From: Peribacillus acanthi
GTDB lineage: Bacteria; Bacillota; Bacilli; Bacillales; DSM-1321
Direction of reading: 5' to 3'
NCBI RefSeq assembly: GCF_003073175.1
Contig: NZ_QBBX01000011.1
Location: 1-51,334 of the forward strand
DNA length: 51,334 nucleotides
Below, piece after piece: positions 46,248 to 51,334 of the stretch. The stretch's first letter is position 1. Every line of letters starts with the position of its first letter. A program made the position numbers and the translations under genes. Below the pieces are notes generated by a model. The model searched no databases and was not told the DNA's origin. It saw only the letters and a program-made list of their open reading frames with translations.

Positions 46248-46328
46248 GTATTTGGATGGATTATCCAACATATTTTCCCTAACCTAATCATACATTGCCT
46301 TAAATAGGATTAGAAGAGAGGTAATGGG

Positions 46329-47195
46329 ATGCCCTATGTAGTAGAAAATATGTCTATTGTTCAAAATGGCCTATTGCAAACAACAAACCTTGTCGTAAAA
46401 GAAAATAGAATTTATAGCATGTATACACCTGTTAATCGATTGAAATTTATTCGTATGAACTTGGACAAGTATATTATGACTCCAACAAACGTTTACCTGC
46501 ATTCTTTAGATAAAGAGTTGGATTCAGAGCTTTGGTTGAAGATGCTTCAACTAGGAGCGGACACTCTACTATCTATTTTTAAAACCGATTTTGAATTTAA
46601 TATAGAGAAAGAGTATAAAAATGCTATTCAGCAACTCGATAACTTCCCCTTAGATTATTCAATTGGAATAAAAATCCCCATTCATCTATTAACTTCAAAG
46701 GTAATACGTTTTTGCAAGAGAGAAAAAATCCCTACAATCTTTGTAGAAGTGGGAACCATTGAATCTTTATACCAAATTGCGTGGGAAAGAGTGAAAGAGG
46801 ACTTATTTCCTTATCAAGCTGTTCTGGTGCCAAGCTTTACAGCTGACCACAAACAAAATATAAATCTTGAAAAGAAATGGAAGGAATTAATGGAGGACCA
46901 TCGAATACCTACTGCATTTGTTTCCCATCTATTCAACGGAAATCTTAATTTGCAAAATTTGAAGAAATTTGGACTATATCCGAAAAAAGGATTTTTGCAT
47001 ATTGGTGGTGAACTAAACTATAACCTTTATCGAAAGGAAGAGTTTGATACTAATACTCACTTAAATGAAAATAATTATGATAAAATAGATGTTACTGTTT
47101 TCAAAAACACTGTAGTCCGAGCTCAAGACAAATTTTATCAACCGGTTGGGCTTGGTAAAAGGCTTGAAATAAAAGTCCCTGGTTTTTTTCTATAA
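46329..47195 (+). CDS. Degenerate amidohydrolase-like protein
   Basis: A 288-residue soluble protein not found here in B. subtilis. The N-terminus (VENMSIVQNGLLQTTNLVVKEN) has the small beta domain pattern of amidohydrolases, and KYIMTPTNVYLHSLD sits where those enzymes have PGFID-HxH, but only one His remains. No other metal-site residues are evident, and the chain is short for the family. A catalytically dead relative is the best guess. ATG at 46329 follows AGAGGTAATGGG. Confidence 0.7.
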   Translation: MPYVVENMSIVQNGLLQTTNLVVKENRIYSMYTPVNRLKFIRMNLDKYIMTPTNVYLHSLDKELDSELWLKMLQLGADTLLSIFKTDFEFNIEKEYKNAIQQLDNFPLDYSIGIKIPIHLLTSKVIRFCKREKIPTIFVEVGTIESLYQIAWERVKEDLFPYQAVLVPSFTADHKQNINLEKKWKELMEDHRIPTAFVSHLFNGNLNLQNLKKFGLYPKKGFLHIGGELNYNLYRKEEFDTNTHLNENNYDKIDVTVFKNTVVRAQDKFYQPVGLGKRLEIKVPGFFL

Positions 47196-47307
47196 TACTA
47201 TTGGGATAAATAATGGTCTGTTTTGCAAACACCGGACAACATTCACTAAAAAACAACAACCTTTGTAATAAGCCTATAATAATATAGAATGGCAGGATTA
47301 TTTACTT

Positions 47308-48570
47308 ATGAAAAATACATCAGAAATCATCATTGATCTTTTTAAAAAAGGTAATCTCCAACAAGCGGAAAAGAAAATAAAGGAATTAGCTGCTTCCAAT
47401 GATTATGAAGAAATATTATTAACAGCAGAAGAAGCGATGGAATTAGGTTTTTTTGATCACAGTATTCCATTGTATGAAGCATTGTTAGAGGGTTATCCAA
47501 ACGAAGGAGAATTAATCATAACTCTAGCAGAATTATATATGGAACAGGATCGAGAAGAAGAAGCCCTGCAACTACTCTCTCAAGTCAAACAAGACGATGA
47601 AATGTTTGCTAGTGCATTGCTATTAGAAGCGGATCTTTACCAAATGCAAGGTTTAAGTGAAGTGGCTGAACAAAAATTAGCTAAAGCAAAACTTACGTTA
47701 CCGAATGAGCCAATCGTGGATTTTGCACTTGCGGAACTTTATTATCAAGAAGGCCGTTTTGGACGTGCAATCGATAGTTACAAAAAAGTTAGGGAAAGTC
47801 ATGTTGAACTTGCAGGCGTAAATATTGATCAAAGGTTAGCTGAATCTTATAGTAACAGTGGTCAATTTGAAGAAGCCCTACCTTATTACGAATTGGCAAT
47901 TGCAGATAAGACTGAATTAAACACGTTATTTGAATATGGATTTACAGCATATCAAGCTGGATATCCAACCAAAGCGATACAGCTTCTAACAGAACTGAAA
48001 AATATGGACCATGAATATCACTCCTTATATGTCCCGTTAGCTAGTGCTTATGAACAATTAGAGGAATTGGAGCAAGCACTTGAAACCATGGAACAGGGAA
48101 TCAAAGTAGATGAATTTAATAAAGAATTATTCTTTAAGGCAGGTAAACTTGCTTTAAAACTTCAAAAAACTGAAAAGGGAATTGAGTTTTTTAGACAAGC
48201 AATCGCCCTAGACCCAGGATATTTAGAAGCATCGTTAACATTAATAAAAATTTTTCAGCATGAAGAGCGATATGATGAAGTGGTTGAAACCATTGAATCA
48301 ATAAGGAAGTACGGGGAAGACGACCCTCAATTTGACTGGATGCTTGCAAGCGCATATCAACATCAAGAGCAATATTCACTGTCATTAAAGCATTATGAAG
48401 AAGCATATAATTTCTTTAAAACCAATCCAGAATTTTTAGAGGATTTCGGATATTTTCTATTAGAAGAAGGTAAGTTCAATGAAGCAGAAGAAATATTTAA
48501 TAAATTGCTTGAATTGGACCCAACCAACGAAGAATTTATCCAAGTAGTCGAACGATTGGGCGAAAACTAA
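47308..48570 (+). CDS. ypiA: Tetratricopeptide-repeat protein YpiA
   Basis: 420 residues, almost entirely TPR helices (about ten to twelve repeats of 34 residues; for example ALPYYELAIADKTELNTLF and EEIFNKLLELDPTNEEF). Such scaffolds bind partner proteins; no partner is known to me. Length and position before ypiB match B. subtilis YpiA. ATG at 47308 has only a weak AGGAT upstream. Confidence 0.9.
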   Translation: MKNTSEIIIDLFKKGNLQQAEKKIKELAASNDYEEILLTAEEAMELGFFDHSIPLYEALLEGYPNEGELIITLAELYMEQDREEEALQLLSQVKQDDEMFASALLLEADLYQMQGLSEVAEQKLAKAKLTLPNEPIVDFALAELYYQEGRFGRAIDSYKKVRESHVELAGVNIDQRLAESYSNSGQFEEALPYYELAIADKTELNTLFEYGFTAYQAGYPTKAIQLLTELKNMDHEYHSLYVPLASAYEQLEELEQALETMEQGIKVDEFNKELFFKAGKLALKLQKTEKGIEFFRQAIALDPGYLEASLTLIKIFQHEERYDEVVETIESIRKYGEDDPQFDWMLASAYQHQEQYSLSLKHYEEAYNFFKTNPEFLEDFGYFLLEEGKFNEAEEIFNKLLELDPTNEEFIQVVERLGEN

Positions 48571-48609
48571 GTGGTAAACAATTATTAAGGACAAGGGAGG
48601 GAATTTACC

Positions 48610-49146
48610 ATGACAGCCCCTGTTTCTGTGAACGAGAAAAAAGAATTCATCAGATGGTTTTTAAACCACTACCAATTGAAACGAAGAGAATGTGTGTGGA
48701 TCTTAAATTATTTAATGAGCCACGACCAACTTATGAACAAAGTCCATTTTGTTGAACAGGCACAATATTGTCCAAGAGGTTTAATTATGTCGACTCATTG
48801 TGTGGAAGAAGCACCTTTTCGTTTTTACAAATCGAACATCATGACGACTGATGCAGAAAAATCATTTCATGATATACGTTTAAACAGAGAAGAAGAGATT
48901 TATATTCAATTAAATTTCCGGTCTTCCTATGCTTCTCACCAATATGCTGGGGTGTTAGAAGAAAACCCATACAAGCCGAAACTATTGAAGGCTAATGAAA
49001 AGGATAAACTCCTGGCTGAACAATTCCTTGAAACGGCATTAGTAAATTATCAGCGAGAAAAACTGCTGGAATTGATTGATAAAGCATTAGATGACCAAGA
49101 TGAAACATCATTTATCAAATTAACAGCACAATTGAATAAATTATGA
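48610..49146 (+). CDS. ypiB: UPF0302 protein YpiB
   Basis: 178 residues, soluble, with the family patterns [23 protein letters not shown] near the start and a C-terminal helical region that overlaps the IDEAL domain ([22 protein letters not shown]). Function unknown. ATG at 48610 follows AAGGGAGG. Follows ypiA by 39 bp and ends at a terminator. Confidence 0.9.
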   Translation: MTAPVSVNEKKEFIRWFLNHYQLKRRECVWILNYLMSHDQLMNKVHFVEQAQYCPRGLIMSTHCVEEAPFRFYKSNIMTTDAEKSFHDIRLNREEEIYIQLNFRSSYASHQYAGVLEENPYKPKLLKANEKDKLLAEQFLETALVNYQREKLLELIDKALDDQDETSFIKLTAQLNKL

Positions 49147-49179
49147 AAAACCATACAAATTTGTGTGGTTTTTCTTTTT
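49146..49179 (+). terminator. ypiA-ypiB terminator
   Basis: AAAAACCATACAAA pairs with TTTGTGTGGTTTTT, followed by CTTTTTG, right after the ypiB stop. Confidence 0.8.
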
Positions 49180-49271
49180 GGGATGTGTTTCTAAGCTGCA
49201 TTTGTTACAATATATCAGTATGTATTGGGTTTATACAATTAAATGGAACATTCAAAAATGAGGTGTAAAAA

Positions 49272-49730
49272 ATGAAATGGATTGCACAAGATGTAGATTT
49301 ATACTCACAATCGAAGGAATATGTAGATACAGTATTGATTCCATTGTGTCCATTGTCACTAGGAACACAAATGAAGCAGCTTGCTTCGATGTATGAATTT
49401 AATACAATTCTAACTAATGAAATTGAAAGACAATTCAAAGGGAGATTATTTTTATTTCCTGCTGCCACATATTTTACTGACTGGACAAAAGAAAAAAAAC
49501 TGGAGTTCATTCATGAATGGACTAGTAAATTATCAGTCGATGGTGTCAAACATGTATTTTTTATCACATCTGACTCTGAATGGAAAGAAATTGAATCAGA
49601 AATGGAAGGTACATTGATTTGGTCACCATATATTCCTATGGATCATGTCGAAGATAAATACAAAAGGTCCATGATGGAGGACCAAGTAAAGCAATTGTTA
49701 CATATTTTTATCCAAAAATGGCGACAATAG
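49272..49730 (+). CDS. ypiF: DUF2487 protein YpiF
   Basis: 152 soluble residues, starting MKWIAQDVDLYSQSKEYVDT, in the position of ypiF just before qcrA. The family is uncharacterised. ATG at 49272 follows GAGGTG. It has its own upstream gap after the ypiB terminator. Confidence 0.88.
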   Translation: MKWIAQDVDLYSQSKEYVDTVLIPLCPLSLGTQMKQLASMYEFNTILTNEIERQFKGRLFLFPAATYFTDWTKEKKLEFIHEWTSKLSVDGVKHVFFITSDSEWKEIESEMEGTLIWSPYIPMDHVEDKYKRSMMEDQVKQLLHIFIQKWRQ

Positions 49731-49818
49731 TTTCAAAGGTCCAATAATGATATTCCACTATAAAACAGAATCAAATTTCTAATCGTCCCGTTTCATTGAA
49801 TAGCTTTACTTAGACCTT

Positions 49819-49838
49819 TGAGAGTGATTATCAATCTC
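49819..49838 (+). promoter_or_regulatory. Fur-box-like inverted repeat upstream of qcrA
   Basis: TGAGAGTGATTATCA (49819-49833) matches the 7-1-7 consensus TGATAATNATTATCA at 12 of 14 defined positions and the box before fer at 13 of 15. An overlapping dyad GAGAGTGAT/ATCAATCTC runs 49820-49838. It lies about 45 bp upstream of the qcrA -35. Confidence 0.5.
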
Positions 49839-49881
49839 TAACATAGTCACATAGTTGCCATCTTTTCTCCTTATCAGATTA

Positions 49882-49910
49882 TTGACCTGTTGGACATATT
49901 GATATATCAT
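49882..49910 (+). promoter_or_regulatory. SigA-type promoter of qcrABC
   Basis: TTGACC (49882-49887), a 17-nt spacer and TATCAT (49905-49910), about 75 bp before qcrA. TTGGAC with TAATGT a few bases on is an alternative. Confidence 0.55.
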
Positions 49911-49983
49911 TGTAATGTCTTAGTTTTGTAGTGTAACTATTTATGTCCGTTGGACTCAGCTTAGCGATAGAGGGGGGAAAAAT

Positions 49984-50487
49984 ATGAGCAAACATCGAGT
50001 ATCAAGACGTCAATTCCTGAACTACACATTAACTGGTGTAGGTGGCTTCATGGCTGCAGGTATGTTAATGCCAATGCTTAGATTTGCTGTTGATCCTGTA
50101 TTAAAAGCAGGAGGAAAAGCAGACTACATTGCTACTAAATTAAAAATCAGTGATGTAACTGAAGACCCGCAACGCGTGGACTTTACAGTAGAAGTTGTCG
50201 ATGCATGGTACAAGTCTGAAGAAACGAGAACTGCTTGGGTTTACAAAGATGGTGATAATATTGTTGCTTTATCTCCGGTATGTAAACATTTAGGCTGTAC
50301 AGTTGACTGGAATACGGATAAAAGTAATCCAAACAAATTCTTCTGTCCATGTCATTATGGATTATACGACAAAGACGGGAAAAATGTGCCGGGAACACCA
50401 CCTCTTGGGCCGTTAGATCGATACGAGCACAAAGAAAAAGATGGAATACTTTACTTAGGCGCAGTAAAACCACAGAAGGGGGCGTAA
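49984..50487 (+). CDS. qcrA: Rieske iron-sulfur subunit of menaquinol:cytochrome c oxidoreductase
   Basis: Accepts electrons from menaquinol at the outer face of the membrane. The 167 residues have a twin-arginine start (Arg8-Arg9), one membrane segment, and the [2Fe-2S] ligands Cys100, His102, Cys121 and His124 (CKHLGC and CPCHYG, with the Cys105-Cys123 disulfide). ATG at 49984 follows GAGGGGGG. First gene of qcrABC, three bases before qcrB. Confidence 0.97.
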   Translation: MSKHRVSRRQFLNYTLTGVGGFMAAGMLMPMLRFAVDPVLKAGGKADYIATKLKISDVTEDPQRVDFTVEVVDAWYKSEETRTAWVYKDGDNIVALSPVCKHLGCTVDWNTDKSNPNKFFCPCHYGLYDKDGKNVPGTPPLGPLDRYEHKEKDGILYLGAVKPQKGA

Positions 50488-50490
50488 TAA

Positions 50491-51165
50491 TTGTTAAACA
50501 AGATTTATGATTGGGTTGACGAGCGATTAGATATTACGCCTTTGTGGCGAGATATTGCTGACCATGAAGTACCAGAGCATGTTAACCCTGCACATCATTT
50601 CTCAGCATTTGTATATTGCTTTGGTGGGTTAACATTCTTCGTTACAGTAATCCAGGTTCTATCCGGTATGTTCTTAACAATGTACTATGTACCTGATATC
50701 AAAAACGCTTGGGAATCTGTATATTATTTACAAAATCAAGTAGCATTTGGACAAATTGTCCGTGGTATGCATCACTGGGGAGCAAGCTTAGTTATAGTAA
50801 TGATGTTCCTACATACTTTACGTGTGTTCTTCCAAGGTGCTTACAAAAAACCTCGTGAACTTAACTGGGTTGTTGGGGTTTTAATCTTCTTCGTAATGCT
50901 TGGATTAGGTTTCACTGGATACCTATTGCCATGGGATATGAAAGCGCTATTTGCGACTAAAGTAGGTCTGCAAATTGCAGAATCTGTTCCATTTATCGGT
51001 GGAGCAATCAAGACATTATTAGCGGGTGATCCACACATCGTTGGTGCCCAAACTTTAACTCGTTTCTTTGCGATTCACGTATTCTTCTTACCTGCTGCTT
51101 TATTTGGATTAATGGCAGCTCACTTTATGATGATTCGTAAGCAAGGTATCTCTGGACCGCTATAA
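50491..51165 (+). CDS. qcrB: Cytochrome b6 subunit QcrB
   Basis: The 224-residue membrane subunit that carries b-type haems, with four helices as in b6-type (split) cytochrome b. Paired haem ligands lie in MHHWGAS, FLHTLR and FAIHVFF. The start is TTG at 50491 after AGGGGGC. Sequence is very close to B. subtilis QcrB. Confidence 0.97.
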   Translation: MLNKIYDWVDERLDITPLWRDIADHEVPEHVNPAHHFSAFVYCFGGLTFFVTVIQVLSGMFLTMYYVPDIKNAWESVYYLQNQVAFGQIVRGMHHWGASLVIVMMFLHTLRVFFQGAYKKPRELNWVVGVLIFFVMLGLGFTGYLLPWDMKALFATKVGLQIAESVPFIGGAIKTLLAGDPHIVGAQTLTRFFAIHVFFLPAALFGLMAAHFMMIRKQGISGPL

Positions 51166-51218
51166 GAAACAATAGATGAACATTATTTCACCTTTTAAAA
51201 AAGGAGGGGGATTGCTCG

Positions 51219-51334
51219 ATGCATCGTGGAAAAGGTATGAAGTTCGTAGGAGACTCACGTGTTCCTGCTGGACGCAAGCCTAATATTCCGAAAGATTATT
51301 CGGAATATCCAGGAAAAACAGAAGCTTTCTGGCC
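51219..51334 (+). CDS. qcrC: Menaquinol:cytochrome c oxidoreductase subunit QcrC (5' end only)
   Basis: The first 38 codons (MHRGKGMKFVGDSRVP...) match the start of B. subtilis QcrC, a fusion of cytochrome b subunit IV with a cytochrome c domain. ATG at 51219 follows AGGAGGGGG. The gene runs off the right edge, so the haem c site is not visible. Confidence 0.93.
   Translation, partial: MHRGKGMKFVGDSRVPAGRKPNIPKDYSEYPGKTEAFW

Larger units (their letters stand above)
45902..46328. other. Intergenic region after aroA
   Basis: Holds copy 3 of the structured repeat (46040-46172) and then a terminator hairpin (46208-46247). Since the hairpin comes after the repeat, the aroA message probably carries the repeat in its 3' untranslated part. 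No gene seen. Confidence 0.5.

Overview
The window is a chromosomal segment from a low-GC, endospore-forming member of the Bacillaceae. The gene order is that of the Bacillus subtilis serA to qcrC interval, nearly every protein has the length and motifs of its B. subtilis counterpart, Shine-Dalgarno sites are strong, and sporulation or germination genes (spoIVA, sleB, ypeB, prsW) are present. I see no tRNA, rRNA, CRISPR array, prophage or complete insertion sequence.

Layout. 1-3.6 kb: an unidentified gene fragment, repeats, serA (-), an FMN riboswitch with ribU, and fer (-) behind a Fur-like box. 3.9-7.7 kb: the ypbB-recS-ypbD-ypbE operon. 7.9-12 kb: ypbF, a CBS-ACT protein, a small membrane protein, ypbG, a MerR/cobalamin (CarH/LitR-like) regulator and ypbH. 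12-18 kb: gudB, ypdA, an extra CPBP protease-like gene (-), ansA (-) and prsW. 18-31 kb: sleB-ypeB, ypfA, ypfB, cmk-plsC, ypfD-fni, ypzI (-), yphA, a YIEGIA gene with its small partner, der-gpsA, yphE-yphF. 31-38 kb: spoIVA, hbs, folE-mtrB, hepS-menG-hepT, ndk. 38-46 kb: cheR and the aromatic supraoperon aroC-aroB-aroH-hisC-tyrA-aroA. 46-51 kb: a degenerate amidohydrolase-like gene, ypiA-ypiB-ypiF and the menaquinol:cytochrome c oxidoreductase genes qcrA-qcrB-qcrC, the last cut by the window edge.

How the genes fit together. hepS, hepT and menG make the menaquinone used by QcrABC; aroC, aroB and aroA make chorismate, the precursor of menaquinone, folate and aromatic amino acids. folE feeds folate synthesis, and mtrB encodes TRAP. 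The trpEDCFBA genes that lie between aroH and hisC in B. subtilis are absent here, although mtrB is intact. cmk, plsC, fni, gpsA, der and hbs are housekeeping genes for nucleotide, lipid, isoprenoid, ribosome and nucleoid functions.

The least ordinary observations are: a CarH/LitR-type regulator gene whose promoter carries three tandem 11-bp direct repeats; two nearly identical Fur-like boxes in front of the Fe-S genes fer and qcrA; a dispersed repeat family whose stems co-vary between copies and may form a pseudoknot; an inverted repeat with an oppositely oriented core flanking the CPBP gene; and a likely AUA start (or lost ATG) in that same gene.
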